Assembly: GCA_007026445.1 (NCBI GenBank)
Contig: VDMD01000029.1
Location: 248,001 to 312,000 of the forward strand
Direction of reading: 5' to 3'
Source of the DNA: Schizophyllum amplum
Lineage: Eukaryota; Basidiomycota; Agaricomycetes; Agaricales; Schizophyllaceae
DNA: 64,000 bases
Shown here: positions 23,277-34,677 of the stretch, in pieces
How positions within the stretch are numbered: the stretch's first letter is position 1
How the letters are laid out: each line of letters starts with the position of its first letter
Notes under the pieces: model-generated
The model's database searches: none
Told to the model about the DNA's origin: nothing
What the model saw: only the letters and a program-made list of their open reading frames with translations
Translations under genes and position numbers: made by a program

Positions 23277-26200
23277 TCACGACCGAGGGCGGCTGGACCG
23301 TCGCGGCTGCGAGGTCTGGCCTCCTGACTCCGCAGAGTCAGCAATATCTCTGAAGGAGCTCTCGTCCTCGGACTCCTCCTTGTACGCAATGGCGTCCATT
23401 TCGTCTTCGTCCGAATCGACATCGGCCTTGCGCGTCGTCCGCTTCCGCTTTTTGGCGATGTTGCATGGCGATGTCGGCTCATTGACGACCTTGCAATGGT
23501 CGACGTTCGCATGGACGGACAAAAGGGTCTCTATCCAAACCTATATCTGGTCAGTTCTGAAGGCTTCGGGAATCCACGCACACAAGTTGACTTACACGCT
23601 GAGCAGGCGTAAGGACCTTCCCGTCCGTCACATACACTAGGCGCACTTCCTCCTCGTTGTATGCGACAAGGTCGGGCACTGAGTCACGTCTGGCAACGTA
23701 GTCCTCGCAGAACAATGTGCATACAGTGACAAGAACGGCAGCGTCCATCACCTGAACACCGTCAGTCCACACCCTTCGTGACCAATGAAAGCTCAACGTA
23801 CCTTGACAATGTGAAGCAGCACATCACGGTCGAGACTCACGTCAAACCCAGTGGTATTCACAGGCACCGGACCGCCATCGAGTCTCGCAGCCGCGATCCC
23901 CACACCGCACCCGTTTCGTATCTCCTCCAGCCGAGCGCAGATCTGGTCCTGTCGACTGCACAAGAGACGCTGGCTCCTCCAAGTCCAGTGGCCCCGTTTG
24001 ATGGCGATGCTCGAACGCACCCGGTACGTTGCGCCGGTCCCAGAGGATATCCCCGAACAGCAGCGCGAAAATTGACGTCAGGACGAGCTTCTCGCGAAGA
24101 CTGTACGCTTGTCAGCGAACCGGAGACTGGTTGAGGCATGACAGACAGAACTCACGCAGTATAGCCCAGCTCATCGGTGTAACGCTTTTGCACGTGGTCC
24201 ACCGCGCTCGATGGCACGTCTTCCGTGTCCACGCTGTTCCACAGATGCATGAGACCGTTCTTGCCCTGCACGTCGGTCAGTGATATATCACGAAGACAGC
24301 TCTTTGATATTGACCTTCAGTTCATGGCAGGCCGCATTGTCTTCAACTTCCGCGACATGCTTGACAAGTCGGATGCTCTCCAACTTGATGCCCGAAGGAG
24401 CGCCCAGACCGACGGCAACCTGCACCTTCAGTGCCTTTGCCAGCGTCGCCATGTAGCGTTGTAAGCGGCGCTCGATAACCTTCGCGGCATGTCAGCGTCT
24501 TTACAGAACTCGGCAAGATGAAGCCGCACTTATCCCGACATCTTGCTGCTCAAGGGCCGTTTTGACGACGTCGTATGCACGCTGGCGGTTCAGAAGCGCC
24601 TGCAAAGTACGACCTTCAGACACCGAGCATACGTGAGCCCTTGCCGAACTCACCTCATCTTTCGGTAACTTCGCTGCAACATCGGAGCAAGAGCTTCACA
24701 TATTCCGCGTACATGGCACCCGTGTCGCCCAAGCACCACCTGTTCTGTTGTACGACGATGCCGTATAGCTGGATCGCGAAAGTTTTGTCCTTGTCAGCTC
24801 TCGACTTCGCGAGGACCTGCGCTCCCGTCCATAGCACGCGGGTGAGCGCAAATCCTGGTACAGCGATCATCAGTGTGGGAAGTGGATGATTATACCAGCA
24901 TGATTACCTAGCTCAAAGCGCCTCAAACTAAGGCAGCTATCATCGTCTTCGCTCCTGGCCGCCTGTCCCAGTCGCTCCAGCTCTGGCTGAACTTTATCCA
25001 CAGCCTCCTTGACGAGAGTCATCTTGACCTGCGCCGCAGTATGGCACTCGTCCGTATCCTCGAGCTTCAGGAACTTGGCTGAGAATCTCGGCTTGCTGCT
25101 CTTGGTCACCGGTTGTCGAGATGCGTCCGCAGGCCACGGGAGCCTTCCCTCTACGCGTGCCCTCAGCTGCAGAGCGTCGTAGTACAACTTCAGGGCTTCT
25201 CGAGTAGGCATATGCGAGGATCCCTCTGTCGGTATTGTTGGGGTTGTAGTAGTCGTGCAGGCGCGCTTTCTGGACGACTAAAATCAGGATATGTTGTTCT
25301 GTGGCGAATACGTTAGATCAATGTGGGGGTCTGACAAGCGAGCTCTGTACCTCCTATAGTACAGAACGTTCATCACGCGGAAGAACTCGTAGACTCGGGC
25401 TTTATTTTGATACATGGCACGTCTAGGTTCTAAGTAAATGGCGGCGGAATCAGGCTCAGACATGAACTCACCGTCAACAAGCTCGTCGACGAGGAGCATC
25501 ATCCTGTCGAATTGCGTAGCGGGCTGAGCTCCGACAGATTGGGCGCCCTTCTTGACAAGGAAATCCAAAGTTGGGTTGCTTCGCGGTCTTCTCGAGGTCG
25601 TCATTATTTGTTGACGGGACTTGAGCTATATTCGAGGTGAGATGAGATATGTGTATATAACGTTCGTCGAAGGGACTGACCTTGCGCTTGCCGAAAATCT
25701 TGTTACACACCTGCTTCAACTGATCCGTAGTGAGGGCTTCGAGCTTGGCTCTGCGATGTGTATGTTTGAATCCCAGAGCGAGGGATGGCAGGAGGGAGTT
25801 TCCGAGCTTGGCGCCAGCCAAAGGTCCCGCAGTCGCTGAGCGCTCAGTGTTGGCGGCAGATCGTTGAGGGGGTAGTCGGCGCGCCTCTTCATTTGGTTGC
25901 ATGGGGGAAGAATGGTGTCGACGGGCTCGTCCTTGACAGTGGTTGTTTGCTGATCTCCATCGACCTTGGGCCTCGATCGGCGAGAGTCCGCTGAGCTGCC
26001 TGAATGCTTCTGACAGCGCGTTGTCGGTGGGCCCCCACACCTCCTTATTGAACGCGTCGGCTCGTTGCCAATCGTTCGGCAGGCTCAGGAGAGCACAGAA
26101 GACTTGCTGGGCTGTCGCTGAAGCACAAGTTAGACGAGAAGGACACTTGTCGTCCCCGATACGCACTGCTTGCCTCCAATATAAGTTCAACCATGTAAAC

Positions 26201-26603
26201 TCTTCGGGGGATAGCAAATTGGACAGTTGTGCTTTAACTTCGCAGCATATGTCTACATGAATTAGTGGGGGAAGCAGAGACATGACATGCTGTCCTTACC
26301 ATCCGCCAGATTGTCGCCACTCGAGGAGCCGATATTGTTTGGCGTCGGGACTTGGGAACCTTCTGGTGCGTCTTGACTGGGCATACTCGGAGAGGGGGAG
26401 CCCAGCTGCCCCCAGAGACCGCGTCTACATCTGCGCTCGCCGGCGTTAATGTCAGCGCGTATGTGATGTTGATGCCAACGTGGGTTGAACAAAGAGAATG
26501 GTCCGGCAATCAAACCCTCGACGCGCGCGCCACCCCGTTCGTGGAAACAGACCCGGGCCGGAAGCCGCCCTTTGTTCAAGACCGCCACCAACTTGATGCT
26601 CAT
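23277..26603 (-). pseudogene. Degenerate second FAN1-like gene, VRR-NUC catalytic residues lost
   Basis: Segment by segment this follows the intact FAN1 at 2707-5921: LSNLLSPEEFTWLNLYWR; the SAP-like TTDQLKQVCNKIFGKRK; EFFRVMNVLYYR; PTREALKLYYDALQL; the TPR-like QVLAKSRADKDKTFAIQLYG; LVLTSIFALLFGDILW; and the C-terminal core. In the core SVPDLVAY keeps the Asp, but the Glu-x-Lys pair is replaced (LVYVTDGK against FVEVKGPG), so nuclease activity should be gone. Apparent damage: one base missing before PTREAL (near 25208), a frame jump near 23955, an extra base before a consensus donor near 24655, and an AT instead of GT donor at 24532-24533. The middle (25.8-26.0 kb) has competing frames. The start is uncertain (26603 or the ATG near 26385). 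Since intact genes nearby also show single-base gaps, part of the damage may be sequence error. The catalytic substitutions cannot be explained that way. Confidence 0.7.
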
Positions 26604-26708
26604 GGCCTCTAGCAATAATCTACGTGTCCTACTTGAGCTGCAAAGGATCCGATGACCAGGTATATATCTGTCCTTTTTATTGAACTGTATCATGAGAAGA
26701 TGTAGGCC

Positions 26709-28552
26709 TTGACCGAAGCTCTGACCGCGTCCATAACCGGGTCAGCCCTCGACAGCCATCCGCGAGTCTCTTTGACGGAATTGCACCATGCGATTGTCAA
26801 CAGTGGTGCTGAAGGATTACTGGTATGCTTTACCGTCGCATCGCTTGTTCATCCGCTGGACCTTCGTCTAGGAGCCACTTTCTTTGATAACTCCCTCATC
26901 TCGTGCAAGAAGGCCGGCGCCGCGGAGCTCCTCATACTCATGTCTGAGTGCAGCTCTTCAAGAGAGGTCGTCATAGCGTTGCAGAGTCCTTGGAACATCT
27001 CGCCACTCAATTTGACGACGCGATGACGACGCGTGCCACGAACTTTGCGAGAGTCTCTTTCAAGTCATCGATCTGTATGCAGCAGGTAAAGTCATTCCTG
27101 ATTTCCCTGCATTCGCCTTGATCAATTTATCAGCTATACCAAGGCTGAAGCTGCGACGCAAGACCGCCGTGAGGACACTCGACCCTCTACTAAAGAGATC
27201 ACACGTGTCGTCCGGTTAGCGAGTGATCATTGCGACAGGACGATGGACGACGCATAATTTCAAGCGCCTCAAATCTATCTGGACAGATCTCTTCATGGAT
27301 ATCTGGCCTGGACGTCGATTCTCAGCAAGCGGAGCTTGCGTGTGTAAGTTTTCTGTTTGTCTGGCCGAGTCGCTTTGGGGGTCTTACATCCCCCGCAGCG
27401 CCGAGCGGTTGAGGCATTAGAAGACATACTGGCGTCATGTGCTGGAAGCATCCAATCGTCCTTGTCGCAGCGTCAGTTCAACGAAATGTTTCCCCGGCTA
27501 GCTCGTATGTCCGGCCCTCTACCTGCCGACTGGGAGGCAGGAGCTGCGGTCATAAAATCCGCCTTGGTGAGTTAGAACTATCCCATGCTCTCCCTCTTCC
27601 TAAAATTGTCCTCAGGAAGTGCATACCTATTTGGGTGGAATATCAAAGGCCTCCATGCCTTCCATTGGCACCCGTCCTACTCGGTCACTCAGAGGCGATC
27701 AATAGCAGCGCCGATCTCTCTTATGCGATACCGGCGGTGATAGCATCGTTGCAGACAAATGTCGCGCTCGACGAAACGCTAGCATTTCTTTTGCGCACCC
27801 TAAATCAACCTGAAGTCGACCTCGATCCCCACCCACTCCTCGCTCTCTCGGTCTTCCTGCCGACACTCGCCAGCATGCACCCAGATCCCTCAACACGACA
27901 TATCAGCTTCCGAATTCTGTCCCTGCTCTTGTCTGCCGCTCCCTCGTCTGACCGTCTGGATATCCTCAACGCGCTGGCAACGGACCTCTCGTTGCCACAA
28001 ATGACGGTCGCGTCTATTTCTCTCGTAAGGAAGCTTTCCTCCATGGAATTGATGCCGGCTCCACGGATATCTTTGGGTCGCGGAAAGCTTTACAGAGGCT
28101 GGGACAAGCGGTCCTTCAGACGAACCCGCCGGATGTTTTGACGAATACGACGAAGGAGGCATTCATGGAGTCCTCGGAGCCACGCCGGTTGACGGAAGTG
28201 CTGAGCCTGCTCTATGTACTGCTCCGCAGAGATGTTGAGAATAAGGCGCGCCGTCTTATGCTCCAGCTGGGCTCTGTTACTTTGCTAATCTGCCCGTCCT
28301 TCAGACTGGAATCCGGGATGCGGATACTCTGCGTGCTATGGAAGCCAACATTATGGCACCGCTGAGAGCGAAGCTTGACGAATGGATGGATGGAGCTAGC
28401 GACGGACATGGTGAGCGAGTAGCCCGAGATACTGGCAGCGAATTTTGACACGCCACCCAGTGCACGACCTGATGCCGTTGGTGTCCTTGTCCATCAACGT
28501 CGAAAGAGTGGACACCGCTTTGGAAGAACTTCGAGGTGAAGCAGCTGCGTGA
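26709..28552 (+). CDS. Probable Ybp/Alf4/glomulin-like helical repeat protein, frame broken
   Basis: A chain of conserved-looking helical segments on the plus strand: AAELLILMSECSSSREVVIA, SLEHLATQFDDAM, DDDACHELCESLFQVIDLYA, AEAATQDRREDT, KEITRVVRLASDHCD, RRAVEALEDILASCAGSIQS, FPRLARMSGPLPADWEAG, ALDETLAFLLRTLNQPEVDL, LRRDVENK and VSLSINVERVDTALEELRG. This resembles the fungal Ybp1/Ybp2-glomulin family (stress-factor or cullin binding), but the match is from memory and moderate. The reading frame changes near 26985, 27024, 27254, 27648 and 28025, mostly explained by one missing base in a doublet. One intron after VENK has a GC donor. No in-frame ATG is seen at the 5' end, so the true start is unknown. 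Confidence 0.5.
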
Positions 28553-28972
28553 ATGAATCCAGGCAAGGAATGCACTGTAATCGATCTATGGATTAGCTTT
28601 AACTGCGGTCATGGGAGTCGCGCTGGCCCAACCCCTCTGCGTGGGACATCTCGGGATTGGGCGAGCGTGTTGGCTGCAGGATGTATGTCTCTGTCTCCAA
28701 CCTATAGTAGGAATCCATTCAGTGAGCGAAAGGTCCTGGTGGGCGTGTGTGCGATGTCCCGGACCCCGCGCCACTGCGGTGTGACTCAAGTGTGACTCAC
28801 GTTGACCAGCAGACTTTGTTATCGTATCAGATAACTATTCAGTTAGCCGGCGTGCCTGGTAATTAGCCACAGTGGCTGAGCGCCATCTTCAGAACGCCGC
28901 AGTCAACATGCGCAGTAACGCACTCCCCTCTGCTCTTCCCTCGACGTCGGACAAGGGGACTAGACAGTCAGG
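28553..28972. other. Intergenic stretch, nothing recognised
   Basis: It lies between two plus-strand genes and is presumed to be the promoter of the secreted-protein gene. No RNA gene or repeat was seen. Confidence 0.35.
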
Positions 28973-30950
28973 ATGAAGCCTGCGGCGCTCGCCCTCACGT
29001 TGACTCTCTTGAGTCTAGCCAGCTCGTTCCCCACATCCGAACAGGAACCTCTAAATCTCCCTGCACTAACGCCTCCGACCAACTGGGATCTCGACCTCCT
29101 CCCCGATGTCAACGCAACTGGGAATCTCGTCTTTGAGACGGTTGGCTCTTTACTGCAACACTGGCCGAACACGAGATATCGCAATGGTGCGTGCAGAAGC
29201 AATCGCATTGACGGTGACTGACCAATTGTGTACCAGGCCACAACGTCGTGCCAGGCAGAGTTCGGCCGGGGACCGTCCTCTACCACGGCACATACAGAAA
29301 TGAGGTGCCCACGATCCCAGACTGGCTTGCCATGGACCCCGAACATTCGTACATGTTCTGCCGCGGCTCGAAGACGGACGGATGCTGGCACCTCACGCTC
29401 GTCGCTACACGGCCCTCAATATCCTTTACTTCGATGGAAGCAGCGCGGCGAAGATGGCAGGCGGGTCGATGGACTCGCAAGATTTGATGGCCTGGGGGCA
29501 GACGAACGATTCGTGGGCGTTCCGCGAACGCGAGCTCATCAACCATCTGTGTACATGGGGGAAGCAGTACGACTTGGATGGCTTCGTGCGGATGGAGATG
29601 GACTTGTGCGTCGAGCAGGCTCACTGCCTTGTCGCCGAAGCTAACGATCTGCAGCGAGATCATGTATTGCGACTTCACAGAAGGCGTCGAGGTCGTGTCC
29701 TTCCTGAATCTTGCTTCCAGCCGCAATGGTGGTCCTGGCAGGACGCCACTCCACGGGGTTGAGGGACGAGGTGCTCATGCTCGCGGAGAGCGTCTACCCC
29801 CTGGTCCGCCTCCGCCACCCCACGCCGATGGCATGCACGATCACCACGCACCCTACGACACTGCGCCTGCGCCCGCCGCTGCCGACATGGGCTTCCAGAG
29901 TATCCTGTCAGGCTCGTGGAGCAATCGCTACCCAGGCGATGAACGCATCCAACTCGATGTCTCGCGGCTCACTTCCTTTTACGACGCAGCTATTGTTCCT
30001 AGCCTTGTAGATGCTCGATATGGCAAGGAGCGCTGGGACCATCGCATCATGGGCATTAGCGAAGCGGATACGAAGGCTTTCAGGGAGACCGTGGACGCGC
30101 GATTGAAGGCCGACTCGTCCAACAGTGGCATTGATTGGAGGACACTCATACACGTCCTCGTCAACCGCTACGGCGACCGCCTCGAGCTCCTCGACCACTT
30201 CCTCAACAAGACTGTGACCGACGACGAGACTGTGCTTCTCCAGTGGGCGAAGGAAGCGCAGACGCATTTGCGCATTATGTTGACCCCATATCTTCTGCAC
30301 ACCGTCGTGCCGCCTAATGTCACGACGACGGATCTCTCATGGGTTACGCCTGCATACGAGCTCTGCAGCACAACGCACACCAGGTTTATTTCGTTCAATC
30401 CCGTGGTTTTCTCGACGTCTCGGCCTCTGAGAAGCTCATCCTCGACGCGGTCGAGTACACCACGAAGGAAATATGTAGGACGACGACACGCATGTGGGCG
30501 CAGGGCGTGCTCGCCGGCCTGGACGACGCCATCCTTCCGGAGGACACGGTTGCTGACGAGGCAGCCGTGCGACACCTAGCTAAGTCGTGGTCGGAAGAGA
30601 CGCATCGCTTGATGAGCTGGTTGGACTGGAGCGTATGGGTCAAGTGCAGACCCGCCTGCTCGTTCGAGGTGAGAGGTTATGTTCAGCCGCATCGTTGCGC
30701 ATCTAACAGCCTCGATAGGAAATCTGCTACCTTCCTACTTGGCCCTTCTTCAACGGTCGTCCTGGTAGAGGGCCCGGAGGTCCTGGTGGCCCGGGTGGAC
30801 CTGGTAGGCCTGGGGTCCCGGTGGGCCAGGTGGACCAGGCGGACCAGGCGGACTGGTGGAAGTTGATAGCATGCCCCATTGCCAGAGAACGATGACTACA
30901 TCAGGCCCCAGCCTCGATGTGTCCCCAGGTTCGGCAATCCAGTATTTTGA
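28973..30950 (+). CDS. Unnamed secreted protein with collagen-like Gly/Pro tail
   Basis: The start ATG opens a clear signal peptide (Lys, then a Leu/Ala-rich core MKPAALALTLTLLSLASS). Conserved-looking segments follow: RPGTVLYHGTYRNEVPTIPD, MDPEHSYMFCRG, CWHLTLVATRPLNILYFDG, ELINHLCTWGKQYDLDGFVR, EIMYCDFTEGVEVVSFLNLA, HSTGLRDEVLMLAESVYPLV, HVLVNRYGDRLELLDHFLN and VWVKCRPACSFEEICYLPTW. I know similar unnamed basidiomycete proteins but no function. Between about 30757 and 30852 the DNA encodes a Gly-Pro-Gly repeat like collagen, and a separate frame ends in YIRPQPRCVPRFGNP with stop at 30948-30950, the likely true C-terminus. The frame breaks at short homopolymers (for example CCC near 29410). 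Introns at 29187-29236 and near 29606-29655 are GT-AG. Confidence 0.65.
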
Positions 30951-31462
30951 GCACGTCTGTGAGGATATGTCTTGGCATATATACCGTTAGTGATATACGT
31001 ATGTAAGTATGCGACTGTTATAAATTATGGTTAGCTGTCAAGCATATAATCCTAGTCAGTCACCGCATTGCTACCGCAGTAGTATAAGTAGTACCGCTTT
31101 GTCTAGCAAGTGACAACGGGCTGAGATGCCGCTAAGAGCCAAAGCATTATGAGCCATTTATTGTCATCGTTGAAACGTTGAGAGGCTGTATCATTATGCG
31201 AGTAATTTCGAGTCAGAAAGTCAAACCGTTCGTCGTGACAGTTCTAGTAACCGGTCACATGATAGCCGGGCCGCTCGCGGATTAGTCAGTGTCACTCGAG
31301 TGTCACAGGGGATCGGCGTCGGTGGCCATCACCCTTTCTTTCACCGCAACCACCACCGTCGCCGAGCAAACGTCGCAGCTGGCCGCGAGTGAAAGACTGA
31401 ATAATACACACAACACCTACGTTCCCTGTTGTCCCACCGCGCGAGTGCATCCGCTACCAAAA
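30951..31462. other. Intergenic stretch, presumed TFIIB promoter and leader
   Basis: A+T-richer than its surroundings around 30960-31250, then a pyrimidine-rich leader before the TFIIB ATG. No other gene was recognised. Confidence 0.4.
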
Positions 31463-32549
31463 ATGGCGTTTAACCAGCCTTTCCCTGTCGCCAGTCCTCT
31501 CATGCAGAAGCCACCGCCACCGCCAACCTTTGGCCCCGACCTGGCGGTCCGCCTCATCTGCCCGGAGTGTCGAGAGCCGAACCCGGATATTCGAGAGGAA
31601 TTTGGTAGCGGAGACCTCGTCTGTGGGATGTGTGGCTTGGTGCTGGGTGACAGAATCATCGACACCCGCAGCGAATGGCGTGTGAGTTTTCGTTCTATCC
31701 CCCTTGTGCTGATAAAGCGCGATGTTGAACTTCCGCTTGACTAGACCTTCGCAAACGACGAAGGCGACGACCCTCGCGTGTCGGAGCGGCCACGGACCTC
31801 TCCTCGAGGGTATGAGCAGCTCGACACGGTCATCAGCTTCCGGGATGGGGCTCAGGCATAGCCAGAGAATTGCAACGTGCAGCGACCCGTGCCCAGGGTC
31901 CCGCTCCGAACGCAACATCCTCACTGCCTTCCGCGACATCTCGACGCGCTGTGACCAATTTGCACTCCTAAGACCATCAGCGACATCGCGAAGCAGCTGT
32001 ACAAGCGGGTGCACGACGAGGGCGTTTTGAAGGGCAAGCCGCAGGAGGCCATCACTGGCGCTTGCATCTTCATCGCCTGCCGTCAAGCCCACGTACCACG
32101 GACATTCCGCGAGTTCTGTGACCTCACGCACGTGTCGAAGAAACTCCTGGGATTCTGCTGCAGGACGATAGCTTGACGTTCAACCTGGCGCCTGGCGCCA
32201 GCACCAACCCTCAGCGGGCCCGGAGAACATCCTCCCCGCTACTTCAACCAGCTGACCTCCCCACCTACGTCCAGTCCATCTGCCACGACATCATCGTCGA
32301 GGCCGCAACCACGGCATCGCAGACGGACGAAGCCCCGTCTCGATCGGCCGGCGGCGCGATATACTTACTTGCCACCTGCTTGGCAAGCCGAAGTCGCTGC
32401 GGGAGATCAGCTCGGCGGCAAGCGTCAGCGGAGGGGACGATCAAGCTCGTGTACAAGCTGTACTACGATGCGAAGAGAAGCTGGTGAAGGAGAAGTGGAT
32501 TCAGGATGGTAAGGCGCGATTGGATCGCCTCCCGTTCGATGGGAAGTAA
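31463..32549 (+). CDS. SUA7: General transcription factor TFIIB, frame interrupted by about ten single-base gaps
   Basis: TFIIB bridges promoter-bound TBP and RNA polymerase II. The N-terminal zinc ribbon is intact: CPEC, about 25 residues, then CGMC, with VLGDRIIDTRSEWR; a GTGAGT intron (31682-31744) and TFANDEGDDP follow. Then the reading frame must change repeatedly, but every TFIIB landmark appears in order: YEQLDTVISFRDG, GSGIARELQRAATRAQGP, NILTAFRDISTRCDQFAL, KTISDIAKQLYKRVHDEG, KPQEAITGACIFIACRQ, HVPRTFREFCDLTHVSKK, FNLAPGAS, GPENILP, YVQSICHDIIVEA, NHGIADGRSP, AGGAIY, KPKSLREIS, EGTIKLVYKLYYDAK and EKWIQDGKARLDRLPFDGK, stop at 32547-32549. Nearly every change is repaired by one base in a run of two to four identical bases. 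As TFIIB is essential and normally single copy, sequence error is likelier than a pseudogene, but a decayed copy is possible. Confidence 0.85.
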
Positions 32550-32832
32550 AGCCTCGACGGATGATGGCATGGAGCTGCCCACTCCTCATATTTATACATT
32601 ACTTACTGGCCGGTGGCGGCTCAGGCTTAGCACATGCATGTATTTTGTTGCTGGATAAAGTGTTTATCGCAGCACTCCAAACTGTCCATAAGTTCTGCAC
32701 ATTGAGTGTAGAGAGACGACGGTAGTGTTCGGCGTGATGATCTTTCCAGCGCTGCGTGACCACGTGTGACGAACCGCGACTCCCTTCTTGCCACCAAAAC
32801 TGCCAGTCTGCAAGGTCGTTAGACGACCCACG

Positions 32833-33500
32833 ATGAACTCTCCTCCTGAACCCGGATCCCTCTCCTCTCTGGGCCGTCCTCTGACGATGAGATCGAGGAG
32901 ATGGAGATCATTCCACCACTAAGACGCCACAAACGTCGGGCGCGCCGTCTTTCAGCGGCCCAGCCAAGCGTCCTCTTCGAAGCGACGCTTCCCCGGCGGA
33001 CACGCCTACGGCGCGGGCAGCTCGATGCGGGACCCGAAGAGCCGGAGGAGGGAGGACCCCATGCGCCGGGGTCACCACGAGGTGAAGGAGAGCAAGAAGG
33101 ACAAGGAGGATCTGGTGGACAACGACTTTCTAGACCAGCTGAGGAAGGGTGCGTGTACGACTTGTGTGACTCGGGAGATGTGCTAATAGGGATATATGTT
33201 CTTTGCAGAACTGGGTGACCGTTCGCGGCGATCGCCACATCAAGCGAGACGCGCAGTGAGCGTTGCGCTGCTTTGTTACCGTGTCCCTGTTCGATTCCTT
33301 GTACGTTTCGCATGGTGCGCCGTGGTCTCGAGTCTCCTACTTCGAAACTCACTTGCGTCTCCCTAGGTCTCCTCCGTTGTTCTCGGCGCCCGCCTCATTG
33401 TACGATGTATCTATAGCCTGCACCAAGAATGAATACGCACTGCATGGCGTGACTAGGGGATCCTGGTCCTGGGCGCTGCCAGGGAAGGGTACGTAATGCT
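32833..33500 (+). CDS. Unrecognised charged protein, frame uncertain
   Basis: Begins MNSPPEPGS, then SSDDEIEEMEIIPP, a Ser/Thr/Pro segment, a basic SRRREDPMRRGHHEVKES run and an acidic KDKEDLVDNDFLDQLRK, followed by a GTGCGT-donor intron near 33149. As with its neighbour TFIIB, these pieces lie in different frames and need several single-base corrections. What follows the intron is not clear: one frame stops after about 16 codons (NWVTVRGDRHIKRDAQ). I do not recognise the family. The end given is approximate. Confidence 0.35.
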
Positions 33501-34677
33501 GCCAGCTCTATCTTCAACTACCGGGGCGGGTCTTGCTTTGTGCTAGGCCTGCATGTCGTCTTCGGATTCTCCGTCAACCTCCGGATGAAGTCACACATCG
33601 CCACGACCCTCTCCGCATTTGTACAAGGCGGCTCGTCGTCCCAGGCTGCAAGTGCCTGCTTTGTTGCTTGCTCGAGCGTCCGATCAGCTGGGTGACATAC
33701 GCGGATTCGAGATGCATGGATTCGTGAACCATCTTGCTCCCACTCAAGATGCATGCGTATGTGACACGACCGTGCCACTGCGCGTCTCGTTTTTATTGTC
33801 CCTCTACCGTGCATCTCTGACAAATCCACAGAGCCTAGCGCCTCGCCGCTCTTGTCACGGCTGTTGTCGTGCGCCTCGCGTCCGCCTCGTTCACGCCTGT
33901 CGAACAACGCCGCCCATCGATCCGCTACGCTTCGCTTGCTCCCTCAACTCGTCACGGATCCTGAATGCACTCCAAGCCGTGAGACGGGAGCGTGTCTGCG
34001 CGTCGGACCGCACAGCCCGCTTTATTGTCCTTTGCCTCACATCTTCCACGCCCTGATACTCCTCTGACTAGCGCGTCGACGGGCGCCTATCGATCATGAA
34101 CACTCGCTGCGCCCATCCCGAGCAACACCCGTGCTTGATGGGCACGCGCTTCCGCGTCGTACAACAGCCCGTCATAACGCTATTGTTTTCCGTGCCACGC
34201 GTCTCTCCTAGAAGCCGTCGATTCCTGGAAGAAGCCCCGCCTCTTATTGTTCTCTCCTGCCGCGTGCTCGCACGCACATCACACACGCGCCTCACCTCCC
34301 ACACGACCGCTGCGTTGTTCAGTTCAATGACATTCGGTGTAATCTCCAGTCTTTACAATTCCTCAGAGTCTGTTCACGACCTGGGTATGTAACTAGCGTG
34401 CCGGATATAATACCAGTACAAGCGTGTAAAATTCGGTTCAGGTTGCAACGGTAGGCGCGATACAATAAACGGTGTAAAACGACGCGCGCCATATTAGAGA
34501 AGGGGCGAAGGGGCTAGACTAGGATCTGGGTCGCCGTGAAGGTGAATGAGTGTCGCGCAGCGCAACGGCGACCGTAGATATACAGAAGCGTGAAGACAAT
34601 AATGATAGCAATGAGCAGGGTTCATCGTGTAGAGGGTCGGATGTGGGCGAGGGGGGCGTGCGCACGGGACGGGTACC
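33501..34677. other. 1.2 kb with no supported gene
   Basis: Several open frames of 60-145 codons exist on both strands but none has a recognisable motif or consistent splicing. A stretch near 33545-33680 (LHVVFGFSVNLRMKSHIATT in one frame) could be a further exon of the preceding unknown gene. The region 33800-34350 is C/T-rich on the plus strand, as in long leaders. Confidence 0.35.

Noticed and set aside
33518..33907. 129-codon minus-strand open frame
   Set aside because: No motif, no conserved-looking pattern, no supporting splice structure.
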